A stretch of 64,000 bases of DNA, from positions 4,216,001 to 4,280,000 of the forward strand of contig NZ_CP059068.1 in the NCBI RefSeq assembly GCF_017798165.1, in the 5' to 3' direction. The DNA is from Rhodoferax sp. AJA081-3 (lineage in GTDB: Bacteria > Pseudomonadota > Gammaproteobacteria > Burkholderiales > Burkholderiaceae_C). The notes below the pieces were generated by a model that was not told where the DNA came from, did not search any database, and worked only from the letters and a program-made list of their open reading frames with translations. Shown one piece after another: positions 37,017-45,400 of this stretch (its first letter is position 1; each line of letters opens with the position of its first letter). The translations under genes and the position numbers were made by a program.

Positions 37017-38216
37017 GGTGGCGGCACGGGCTGCGACACGATCACGCGCGGGCGAAAACTGCCAGCGCAGTGCCAGCCAGGTTGCCAGGCCCACACAGGC
37101 CAGACTCAGCCACGGCAGCATGGGTAATTTGTGGTCTCGCGCGTAGTCCAGCAGCATGCCGCCCCCGGTGTAGCCAAACAGGCCACCAATCGCCAGGCCT
37201 ATGCGGCCCATGCCCATGTAGCTGGCGCGCGCCTGGGGTTTGGCATATCGGGCCAACAGGGCCTCGCGTGCCGGTTCGGAAATCAGCGAGCCAATGAAGA
37301 AGATCGACAGGATCACAAACGCCGCATGCACACTGGCCACCCAAGCCATAGCGGCAATGCTGACCGACATGGTCAACACCCCGGCCAGCACCCGCGTCTC
37401 CAGCCGCAGATGGCGCTCACCCCAGCGCGCCAGCGGGTAGAGCAGGGTCAGCGACAACACCGCATCCAGTGCATACATCCAGCTGACAGCCTGGGCCGTG
37501 CCCGCCAGTTCCTTGATGGTCACCGGTATCAACAGCATGATCTGCACACCCAGCGCGTAGTAGCCGCTGAGCGTGAATACAAACACCAGAAACGCCTTGT
37601 CGCCCAGCACGGTGCGCATAGCCGCCAGTGGCGCTGTGCGCACCGATGCCACCCGGTAGGCCGGCAGCAAGACGGCATTGGCCAGCGCAGCCAATACAAA
37701 TACGGCACAGCCACCCATGGCAACCCAGAAAAAATCAAACCCCAGCAACCAGGTGCCCAGCAGTGCACCGCCCATGGCACCCGCACTGTCCTGCATCATC
37801 AGCAGGCTGTAAAAGCGGCTGCGCTCGCGGGCATGCGTGAGCTTGATGATCAGGGCACTGCGCGGCGGGTCAAACAACATGCCACCCAGACCCGACAACA
37901 GGCAGGAGAAGACCAGTACACCGGGATGCTGGGCCACGGCCATGGCCGCAAAACCGGCGGCCCGTAACAACATGCCGGCCACGATCAGGGGCTTGGCGCC
38001 AAAACGATCGGCAAGCGATCCACCTACCAGACCCAGGCCTTGTTGCACCAGTTGGCGCAGACCCAGAGCCAGACCCACTGCGGCAGCGGCCCAGCCCATC
38101 TGGTCCACAAAATGCAGGCTGATCAGCGGAAAAACGCAGAAAAATCCGGCAACCACCAGCAGGTTGTCGAACATGATGAAGCGTCGGCCCAGCCGTCGTG
38201 CGCGTTGTGCAGCCAT
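36999..38216 (-). CDS. mdtH: MdtH-like multidrug efflux MFS transporter
   Basis: A 405-residue, twelve-helix major facilitator protein. It matches E. coli MdtH along its length: VVAGFFCVFPLISLHFVDQMGW, GLRQLVQQGLG, SLADRFGAKPLIVAGMLLRAAGF, SCLLSGLGGMLFDPPRSAL, LLMMQDSAGA and MYALDAVLSLTLLYPLARW. MdtH contributes to quinolone resistance in E. coli. The gene is divergent from a LysR-type regulator, which probably controls it, and overlaps the convergent WYL gene at its 3' end. Confidence 0.9.
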   Translation of the reverse strand: MAAQRARRLGRRFIMFDNLLVVAGFFCVFPLISLHFVDQMGWAAAAVGLALGLRQLVQQGLGLVGGSLADRFGAKPLIVAGMLLRAAGFAAMAVAQHPGVLVFSCLLSGLGGMLFDPPRSALIIKLTHARERSRFYSLLMMQDSAGAMGGALLGTWLLGFDFFWVAMGGCAVFVLAALANAVLLPAYRVASVRTAPLAAMRTVLGDKAFLVFVFTLSGYYALGVQIMLLIPVTIKELAGTAQAVSWMYALDAVLSLTLLYPLARWGERHLRLETRVLAGVLTMSVSIAAMAWVASVHAAFVILSIFFIGSLISEPAREALLARYAKPQARASYMGMGRIGLAIGGLFGYTGGGMLLDYARDHKLPMLPWLSLACVGLATWLALRWQFSPARDRVAARAATLPVAL

Positions 38217-38253
38217 GGTGTCCTTCTATGTGAGGACTCAATTTTCAGTGCGC

Positions 38254-38278
38254 GTTAGTTATTATGGAAGTCGCTAAC
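38254..38278. promoter_or_regulatory. Possible LysR-type operator between mdtH and the LysR gene
   Basis: GTTAG (38254-38258) and CTAAC (38274-38278) are inverted around 15 bp, in the usual size range of LysR-family sites, and lie midway between the two divergent starts. The arms are short, so this is tentative. Confidence 0.4.
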
Positions 38279-38305
38279 TCGTAATACTTGTTATGGATTT
38301 TTCTT

Positions 38306-39193
38306 ATGTCTATTAGCGTTGATGATTTGCAGTTGCTGGTGGATATCGTGGACTGCGGCAGCTTCAGCCAGGCCGCAGCGCGCCGCGGTTGGTCGCAGCC
38401 CCAGGTCAGCCACCGTGTGGGTCTGCTGGAGGCTGATATCGGCACGCCTTTGTTCCAGCGCCACCGCCGCGGCGCCTTGCCTACTGCGGCCTGTGATGCG
38501 TTTTTACCCGCCGCCAAAGAGGCCCTTGCGGCACTGGATCAGGGTCGCAAGGCCATACAACACACACCGCCCTTGCCCTTGGTCACACTGGCGTGTTTGC
38601 CGTCTCTAGCATCGGTGGTGTTTGGACCCATCTTGGTAGCACTGGCCCAGGCGCCGATGGAGATACGCTGCCGCACCGACCACTCGCCTGCCATCATGGA
38701 AGAGCTGCTCACCGGCAAGTCACATCTGGGTTTTGTGCTGAAGTGCCCGCCCATGGCGGGCATACAGATGGAGCGCATCTGGCGCTCACGCATCGTGGCC
38801 GTGGTCCACCGCAGCCACCGGCTGGCGCGCTCCAAACCAAAAACGCTGGCTGCCATTGCCAATGAACAACTGGCACCGCAATCCTGGGGCGATGGCTGTT
38901 ACCAGCTCATCGACCAATTGCGCGGCCTGCGCACCGTGCCCGGCCCCATCCACACCATACAACCCGCCAGCGCTGCGCGGGAGATGGCGCTGGAGCATGG
39001 CTTTCTGACCTTCATGCCCGAGGTGGCTGTCAAACGTGAACTGCGCGAGGGCAAGTTGGTCAAGCTGGACTTGCAGGACCTGCCACTATGGGAGTGGGAG
39101 GTGATGGTGGCTTGGCGCAGCGGCAAGCGGGCAGACGCCAGCAAGCAGCGTGTGCTGGACACTGTGCGGGCCATGGCCGCCGACTGGGCCTAG
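38306..39193 (+). CDS. LysR family transcriptional regulator
   Basis: A 295-residue regulator with the LysR winged helix-turn-helix (LLVDIVDCGSFSQAAARRGWSQPQVSHRVGLLEADIGTPLFQR) and a two-lobe effector domain (about 90-290). The HTH diverges somewhat from consensus (SQPQVSHRV instead of SQSAVSRQI). The ATG at 38306 is preferred over a TTG at 38288. It is divergent from the mdtH-like exporter gene, its likely target. The effector is unknown. Confidence 0.9.
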   Translation: MSISVDDLQLLVDIVDCGSFSQAAARRGWSQPQVSHRVGLLEADIGTPLFQRHRRGALPTAACDAFLPAAKEALAALDQGRKAIQHTPPLPLVTLACLPSLASVVFGPILVALAQAPMEIRCRTDHSPAIMEELLTGKSHLGFVLKCPPMAGIQMERIWRSRIVAVVHRSHRLARSKPKTLAAIANEQLAPQSWGDGCYQLIDQLRGLRTVPGPIHTIQPASAAREMALEHGFLTFMPEVAVKRELREGKLVKLDLQDLPLWEWEVMVAWRSGKRADASKQRVLDTVRAMAADWA

Positions 39194-39257
39194 CGCTGTT
39201 GGCACTGCACTTGCTTGAATGTAGAGGCGCGCCCTTGGGTGCTGCAAAGGAGTTCGT

Positions 39258-40316
39258 ATGCGCAACGGTTCATCGCCCAGCCCGGCATGGTTCACCCGCC
39301 TGGGCCGTGCGCCCCCGCCCACCCTCAACCTGGCGTTGCAAGGTGGTGGTGCGCACGGTGCCTTCACCTGGGGTGTGCTGGATGCCCTGTTGGACCACCC
39401 AGACCTGGCGTTTGAAGGCCTGAGCGGCAGCAGCGCCGGGGCCATGAACGTAGTGGTCTTTGCGCACGGGTGGATGCTGGGCGGGCGCGACGGTGCGCGC
39501 CAGGGCCTGGCAGACTTCTGGACTGAGGTCGGCCGCCAGATGCCGTGGCACACCACGACCCAGGGCGAGGGTGATGCCACCAGCCTGTCCACTGCAACAC
39601 GTTTGATGGCAAACTGGGCCGGGCACTTTTCGCCCTCGCAGCTCAACCCCTTTGCACTGAACCCGCTGCGCGACATGCTGGAGCGCCAGATAGATTTTGA
39701 ACGGCTGCGCAGCAGCAGCCCCTTCAAACTATTCATTGCTGCCACGCAGGCCAACACGGGCAAGCTGCGTATCTTCCGCGAGTCGGATTTGACCCTGGAC
39801 AAGCTGTTGGCCTCGGCCTGCCTGCCCAAGATCCACCATCCGGTGCTGATCGACGGCGAGCCGTATTGGGACGGTGGCTATAGCGCCAACCCGGCGGTCT
39901 TTCCGCTGTTTTACGACTGCCAGACATCCGATGTGTTGCTGGTGCTGCTGAGCCCGCTGAAACACGCGGACACACCCCACAGCGTGCATGCGATAGAAGC
40001 CCGTATCGCCGAGTTGAGCTTCAGCGCCCACTTCATGCGCGAGATGAACATGTTTGCGCGGGCCAAGGCCTATGCCCGCAACAGCTGGCTCACATGGGGG
40101 CGGCTGGAGCGGCGTTTGCAGGGCATGCGCTTCCACATGGTTGATTCCAGCCAGTTGCCGCTGCTGGAACGTGGTGAAACCCGCATGCTGGCGCATGGCC
40201 CGTTTCTGGAGTTATTGAAGGAACACGGCCAGCAACGTGCCCGCCAATGGTTGGCCAGCCATGGCGCAGCGGTGGGCCAGGCGTCGTCCATTGATCTGGT
40301 GCAGCTTTTTGGCTGA
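39258..40316 (+). CDS. Patatin-like phospholipase
   Basis: A 352-residue predicted lipid acyl hydrolase. The oxyanion loop is ALQGGGAHGAFTWGVLDAL (glycines 29-31), the nucleophile elbow GSSAG gives Ser59, and the catalytic partner is Asp205 in YWDGGYSANP. No signal peptide is evident, so it acts in the cytosol or on the inner membrane, or is exported by another route. AGGAG at 39248-39252 fixes the start. It is convergent with the universal stress protein gene and 20 bp from it. Relatives include poly-3-hydroxybutyrate-associated phospholipases and effectors. Confidence 0.9.
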   Translation: MRNGSSPSPAWFTRLGRAPPPTLNLALQGGGAHGAFTWGVLDALLDHPDLAFEGLSGSSAGAMNVVVFAHGWMLGGRDGARQGLADFWTEVGRQMPWHTTTQGEGDATSLSTATRLMANWAGHFSPSQLNPFALNPLRDMLERQIDFERLRSSSPFKLFIAATQANTGKLRIFRESDLTLDKLLASACLPKIHHPVLIDGEPYWDGGYSANPAVFPLFYDCQTSDVLLVLLSPLKHADTPHSVHAIEARIAELSFSAHFMREMNMFARAKAYARNSWLTWGRLERRLQGMRFHMVDSSQLPLLERGETRMLAHGPFLELLKEHGQQRARQWLASHGAAVGQASSIDLVQLFG

Positions 40317-40336
40317 GCCGCCTTGCCAACCCAGGC

Positions 40337-40774
40337 CTAGCGGAAAACCAGCACCGGGATTTTGGTGTGGGTCAGCACCTTGTGTGTTTCACCACCCATG
40401 ATCAGCGCCTGTATGCCGCGGCGCCCGTGTGATGCCATGAAGATCACGTCACAGCCCGCTTCGCGCGCGGTTTTGACAATTTCTTCGTAGGGGTGTTCGT
40501 TGACGCTGTGTACGGCAGCACATTCCACACCGGCGGCCTGTGCCGCGTCTTTGAGCACCTGCAGGTTGCGCGCCGCCATGGCCTTGCTGTCTGCGGCGTA
40601 CAGGTCCATGGAGTCCACCAGCATCGAAGCCTCCAGCGCAAAGAAGTGGTAGGGCATGGTGACCGTGATGCCGGTCACCCGCGCATTGATCTCCTTGGCA
40701 AATTTCACACCTTGGGTGATGGCCATATTGGATAGCTCCGAGCCGTCGGTCGGGATCAGTATGTGCTTGAACAT
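40337..40774 (-). CDS. Universal stress protein (UspA family)
   Basis: A 145-residue protein with one USP domain: FKHILIPTDGSELSNMAITQGVKFAKE at the N-terminus and the ATP-binding loop DVIFMASHGRRGIQALIMGGETHKVLTHTKIPVLV at the C-terminus, which fits the G-2x-G-9x-G pattern of nucleotide-binding members. The ATG at 40774 has GGAG 6 nt upstream; the longer open frame is not coding. The following 225 bp up to the repeat at 41000 hold nothing I recognise. Confidence 0.92.
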   Translation of the reverse strand: MFKHILIPTDGSELSNMAITQGVKFAKEINARVTGITVTMPYHFFALEASMLVDSMDLYAADSKAMAARNLQVLKDAAQAAGVECAAVHSVNEHPYEEIVKTAREAGCDVIFMASHGRRGIQALIMGGETHKVLTHTKIPVLVFR

Positions 40775-40999
40775 GGTGCGCTCCTTCACCGGTTGCAGGG
40801 TTTCACTGCGGTGTGGCAAGTATGGGCGGGCGTGGCGGCTTTTGCAAATCACCGGCGGTTGCCGTGCCCTACCAGATGTTTCCCCAATTGCCCTGCACAC
40901 TGCGGCCACAGACCCGGACCACGGGTGGATACGGTCGGTGTTTGGGGTGAGGTTTGTGCTGGAGGAGCACCATTAGTGGAATTTTTGTAAGCAAAAAGT

Positions 41000-41047
41000 G
41001 CCTCTAGCCCCCGTGAAATATGAAGAAGTAGCTATCAAAAAGATAGC
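41000..41047 (-). repeat. Dispersed hairpin repeat, copy 7 (intergenic)
   Basis: On the minus strand this reads GCTATCTTTTTGATAGC, the best hairpin of the set with a 6-bp stem, then TTTCACGGGGGCTAGAGGC. It lies just downstream of the acetyltransferase gene, whose stop codon is 4 bp away, and could act on its mRNA 3' end. Confidence 0.85.
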
Positions 41048-41050
41048 TTA

Positions 41051-41596
41051 TTAGGTAATCGAGGCACGATGCCAAGCGTACAGCGCAGTATCACGTGGAG
41101 GGCCACCAATGTTCGGGCGGTACGTAGCCATGCGCATTACGCCCTCCTTTTGGAGGCCCAGCCGCTCAAGCACCCGGTGTGACCTGATGTTTTCTGCATC
41201 CGCCGTCGCCCAGATACGAAAGATCTCCGGTTGTACCTTCAGCCAATCGAAGACGAGCGCGCCAGCGTCGAGTGCCAACCCTTTGCCCCATTGTGACCTG
41301 GCAAGAAAATACCCGAAATCAGCGGAGTGTCCCTTCGGGCGACAGGATATGGTCCCAGCCAAGTTGCCAGTCGCGCGCTCTTCCACGATCCATTGGAACT
41401 CGGTTCCCTCCTGCCAACGGCGGGCGACTTGTTCGAGGTGCGCGCGCGTCTGGGAGTCACTGGTTTGTGCAGCCCATTCCATGTACTTCATGACGTCAGG
41501 ATCCGTGGCGGCCGTGAACAGGCGTTTGGCGTCTTCGGGTGCCGCGCGTCGCAGCCTCACGCGTACACCATTGATCACTTCTGCTGGGGTCTTCAT
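41051..41596 (-). CDS. GNAT family N-acetyltransferase (RimJ/RimL-like)
   Basis: A 181-residue acetyl-CoA-dependent transferase. VRVRLRRAAPEDAKRLF opens the domain, FGYFLARSQWGKGLALDAGALVFDW is the acetyl-CoA-binding motif A (Q-W-G-K-G), and AENIRSHRVLERLGLQKEG is motif B of the RimJ/RimL group. The substrate (ribosomal protein, amino acid or antibiotic) cannot be told. It is separated from the next gene by 107 bp with no recognised feature, and ends at the edge of a dispersed repeat. Confidence 0.9.
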   Translation of the reverse strand: MKTPAEVINGVRVRLRRAAPEDAKRLFTAATDPDVMKYMEWAAQTSDSQTRAHLEQVARRWQEGTEFQWIVEERATGNLAGTISCRPKGHSADFGYFLARSQWGKGLALDAGALVFDWLKVQPEIFRIWATADAENIRSHRVLERLGLQKEGVMRMATYRPNIGGPPRDTALYAWHRASIT

Positions 41597-41703
41597 GCAA
41601 TCTCTAACCTATTGAGTGGAGATTGTTCTGCGCGCTTGGTCGTATGAGGTGTGGCCACTTTGCATGCACTGCCAGCCGAAGATGTAGGCATGCGGGTTAA
41701 AAC

Positions 41704-42429
41704 TCAATCGACCAACTGCCCCCACAACTGATCAAACGCCCCCTGAAACTGCCGCACCAGCGCAACGTCATTCGTCGCCACCAAATTCTCTTCATTGTGC
41801 GAACAAGCACTGCGCGTCCAGTTGTAGCTGCCATTCAACAACCACTGCCCATCAAAGATCGCAAACTTGTGGTGCATGTGCGCGTCCGTGCGGTCGACTG
41901 CGGTGGGCACACCCGCTGCGCGCAGGCGCGTGACGTCACTTCCGGAGTCGGTTTCCTTGTCGTTGTCGGTGATGAAACGCAAGGCCACGCCACGGGCGTG
42001 CGCGGCCAGCACCTCTTGGGCGATGCGGTCGTCGGACAGGGTGAAGACGCAGAAGTCCACACTACGGCGGGCGCTGCGGAAGTGTTGGACGATGGTGTTG
42101 AGGCAAGCCTCGCCGGGGCTGAAGCAGGCGTTGGAGCGTGTAGCCTGTACGGGCGCACGGGCCACGTCCAGTGCGCGCACCACGGCTTCCACCCAGCGCA
42201 ACACAGCAACGGGGTCTTGCTGCGCGGCCAGCCGGTTGCGCGCCAGCGTGAAGGCGTGGTTGCGCAGTTGGCGAAAGCCGTCTTCTGGCGGCTGAGCCTG
42301 GCGCAGGGTTTGGGCCAGGCTGTGTTTTTCATCGTCGTCCAGGCGCAGGTCGGTCAGGGAGGCATCCAACTGGCCCAACAGGTTTCCAATATCTGCAGCG
42401 GCCACGGCGGGTGTAGTGGATGTTGCCAT
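41704..42429 (-). CDS. Phospholipase D-fold protein, single HKD motif
   Basis: A 241-residue protein. The N-terminal 100 residues are helical and unassigned. The C-terminal half is a PLD-like domain (VDFCVFTLSDDRIAQEVLAAHARGVALRFITD) ending in the catalytic HKD motif MHHKFAIFDGQWLLNGSYNWT (His186, Lys188, Asp193). A single HKD suggests a dimeric enzyme of the Nuc/cardiolipin-hydrolase type, so the substrate could be nucleic acid or phospholipid. No signal peptide is present. It starts 5 bp after the giant ATPase stop (ATG at 42429, with a GTG one codon upstream) and is the last gene of that operon, so it is probably the effector or processing enzyme of that system. Confidence 0.85.
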   Translation of the reverse strand: MATSTTPAVAAADIGNLLGQLDASLTDLRLDDDEKHSLAQTLRQAQPPEDGFRQLRNHAFTLARNRLAAQQDPVAVLRWVEAVVRALDVARAPVQATRSNACFSPGEACLNTIVQHFRSARRSVDFCVFTLSDDRIAQEVLAAHARGVALRFITDNDKETDSGSDVTRLRAAGVPTAVDRTDAHMHHKFAIFDGQWLLNGSYNWTRSACSHNEENLVATNDVALVRQFQGAFDQLWGQLVD

Positions 42430-42434
42430 CACGC

Positions 42435-45400
42435 TTATCCCTCCGTCTTCTTGTTGCCGCTGGTATGTGCGCGCGGTGCCCTTGGCTCATTGGCCTTGGC
42501 CAGCAATAGCTCTAGCCGTTTGCTGATGCTGTGGTCCAGGTCCATACGTTTCTCGGTCGCGGCGATCAGCGGCATGATGACCTTGCGGTAGGTCACGGCC
42601 AGTTGCAACACGGCCTCTGCCATTTGTTTGCCTTCGCTGTCACCGGTCGACTCGCTGCTTGGTTTGAGGTCATCCACCGCGCGGCTCACGTCCAGCAGGG
42701 CGTTGGCAATGCGGGTGGAACCATCGGCTTCTTCACCACCGGCCTTGCGCTGGCGCAGAAAGTCGCCGCAGATGGATTGCCAGCGCGCGGTCTCTTCCGC
42801 TGTGGCGCTGCCCATCAGTTGTGCCAGCTTCAGCAGATTTTCTTGCGCGCCGGTGGTCAGCGTTTGCGCCTCGCCGCGGTAGTGGTCGCGCAGCAGGGCG
42901 TTGAGCTCGTCGTCGTGCATCAGCGGCGTGATCTTGGCCGCCAGCTTGGTCATGTTGCGGTAGCTGCCCTGCAGTTTGAACGGTGGCTCCGTGCGGTAGC
43001 TGTCGCGTTGTGCGGCCGATTCAATGTAGGCCATGTTGACCTTGAGCAGCAGGTCGCGTGCGCGGAACAGGCGTTTCAGCAACGCGGTCAGCTCCTCCAG
43101 CTCGGCGCTGCTGTAGGCATGGGCAAAGTCGCCGCTGGCCACGTCTTCGCCCTGTGCCATGCGCACCAGCAGTTGCACATCCTTAGGGTCGCGCGACGAC
43201 AGCGGCGCCAGTGCCGGGTTGCTGGTCAGGCTGTTCTCAATGTAGGACAGCGCAAACAAGGCCTCGCGCCCGGCCAGCACATCGCCCAGGTTGTAGATGT
43301 CGGCGCGGTTGGCCAGCATGTCGGGGATCTTGAAGACCTCGCCCGACTCGGTGTAGGGGTTACCGGCCATCGCAATTGCAAAACGCTTGCCGCGCATGTC
43401 GTAGCTGCGGGCCTGGCCCTGCCACATGCCTTCGATGCGGCGCGTGCCGTCGGCCAGGCCGATGAACTTTTGCAAAAACTCTGCGCTGGTGTGCTGGATG
43501 TCGTCCAGGTACAGCATCACATTGCTGCCCATGGCCAGGCCCAGGTTGAGCTTCTCCAGCTCCTGGCGCGCGGCGCTGTTGGCGGCCGATGCCGGGTCCA
43601 GCGCCGTCACATCGTGGCCCAGCGCCGGGCAGTTGATGCGCACAAACACCAGGCCCAGGCGGTCGGCCACATACTCCATCAACGTGGTCTTGCCGTAACC
43701 GGGTGGCGAGATCAGCAGCAGCAGACCCATGCGGTCGGTGCGACTGCCCGCACCGGTGGTGCCGATCTGTTTGGCCAGGTTGTCGCCAATCAGCGGCAAA
43801 TACACCTCGTCGATCAGTCGGTTGCGCACAAAGCTGGGTAAGGGCTTGGCCTGGAACTGGGCCAGGCTGAGCCGAGCCTTCTCGGCGCTCAACAGGCTGT
43901 GGTGCACCTTTTGCAGTGCCTGGAAGCCCGGCACCACGCGGTTGCGGTGGAACGTGAAGCGGCGCCAAAAGTCATTCAGGTTCAGCGCCATGCGGCCGTT
44001 GTCCACGCGTGTATGTTCGCCGCGCAATCCTTCTACCGTGGCGTCTAACGATGCATTCACGCGCCGGCGCTGCACCGGCACGGCCAGCAGGCTGGCCGCA
44101 TCGTCCACCCAAGCTTGCAGGTCTGGGTCTTGTTTACTGGCGAACGCCTTGACCCAGCTACGCGCCTGTTCCCAGCGCTCTGCAGGCGCCGATGCCTCCA
44201 GGCTGCGTTGCCAGTCGGGCCATTGGCCACCACGCTCCAGCTCGCGCTGCAGGGCCGCTGCCAGGTCTTCGCCCGCGCCGCTGATGACCCATAACTCGGC
44301 ACCGCTTTCGTTGGCCACTTCGCGCACCAGATACGCGGCAGCTTGTGTGCACAGCGATGCCATGCGTTCGGCATCATCGGTCCCGTCGGTTGACGGGGGC
44401 AGTTCAAAGCCAACAGCTTTGGCAAAAACGGCCAAAGCTTGGGCCGATTCCTGCTCCAGCAACACAAGGCTGTCGCGGGCGCCAAACAGTTGTTGCACTT
44501 GCAACGCAGAGCGCGCGCGGCGGTGCAGGGATTCGCGTTCGGCGCCAAAACGGCCGTCCTGCCAATACAACAAGGCCAGTGCGCGCTCGGTCGGGCCCCA
44601 GGCCAGCAGGCCGGCTGCGTCTTGCATGGCGGCCAGCGCGCTGAAGATGCGTGTGGCATCTTCGTCGTGCACGCCTTTCTCGTAGCCGTCCTGGTAGCGC
44701 TCTGCGGCAAACTGGCGCACATGGTCCAGCAGTGCGGCATGGCCGTCTGGCCCGAGTGCGATCAACTCGGCAATGCGTGACCAAGACAGTGGGGTGGTGG
44801 CCTGCAGTGTGGCGTCCAGCAGGCAACCCGCTAAATACTCGGCGCGGCTGATGGCGGCGGTTTCGGATGGCAGGGCCTGTTGCCAATAGGGCTTGTAGGT
44901 ATCCAGTGCCGCGTCAACAACCGGCACCAGGTAGTCCGTGCCGGTCAGGTGGTAGGCCAGGCCGTCGCCGTTGGGCACCAGGGTCAGCTCCAGCGGATGG
45001 CGGCTGATGGTGAAGGTATGGTTGCCCAGGCGCAGGTTGTTGCCACCCTCGGACACCAGATCGCGCTGGTCTCGCACACCACGCAGGGCCTGGTCGCGGT
45101 TGGTCTTGAGGCGGGTCTCGATGTCGTCGGCCGCCACTTGAGCACCCAGCGCGCGCATGTCTTCCATGAGCTTGCGCAGCTTGGTGATCAGCATGTCGGC
45201 CGCAAAGTAACTGTGAACCTCTTCCAGGCTGGCCAGTTGCGCCACACGGCGTTGTGTGCCATCCAGAATACGACCGGCCGCGGCCACCAGGCCTTGCACG
45301 CGCTGCTGGCGTGCCTGGGTCAGCGTTTGTTTGCGGGCAGTCAGCGCCTCGTAGACGGACTCGCGTTTGGTGGCGATGTCAGCCAAGAAATTTTCTTGCT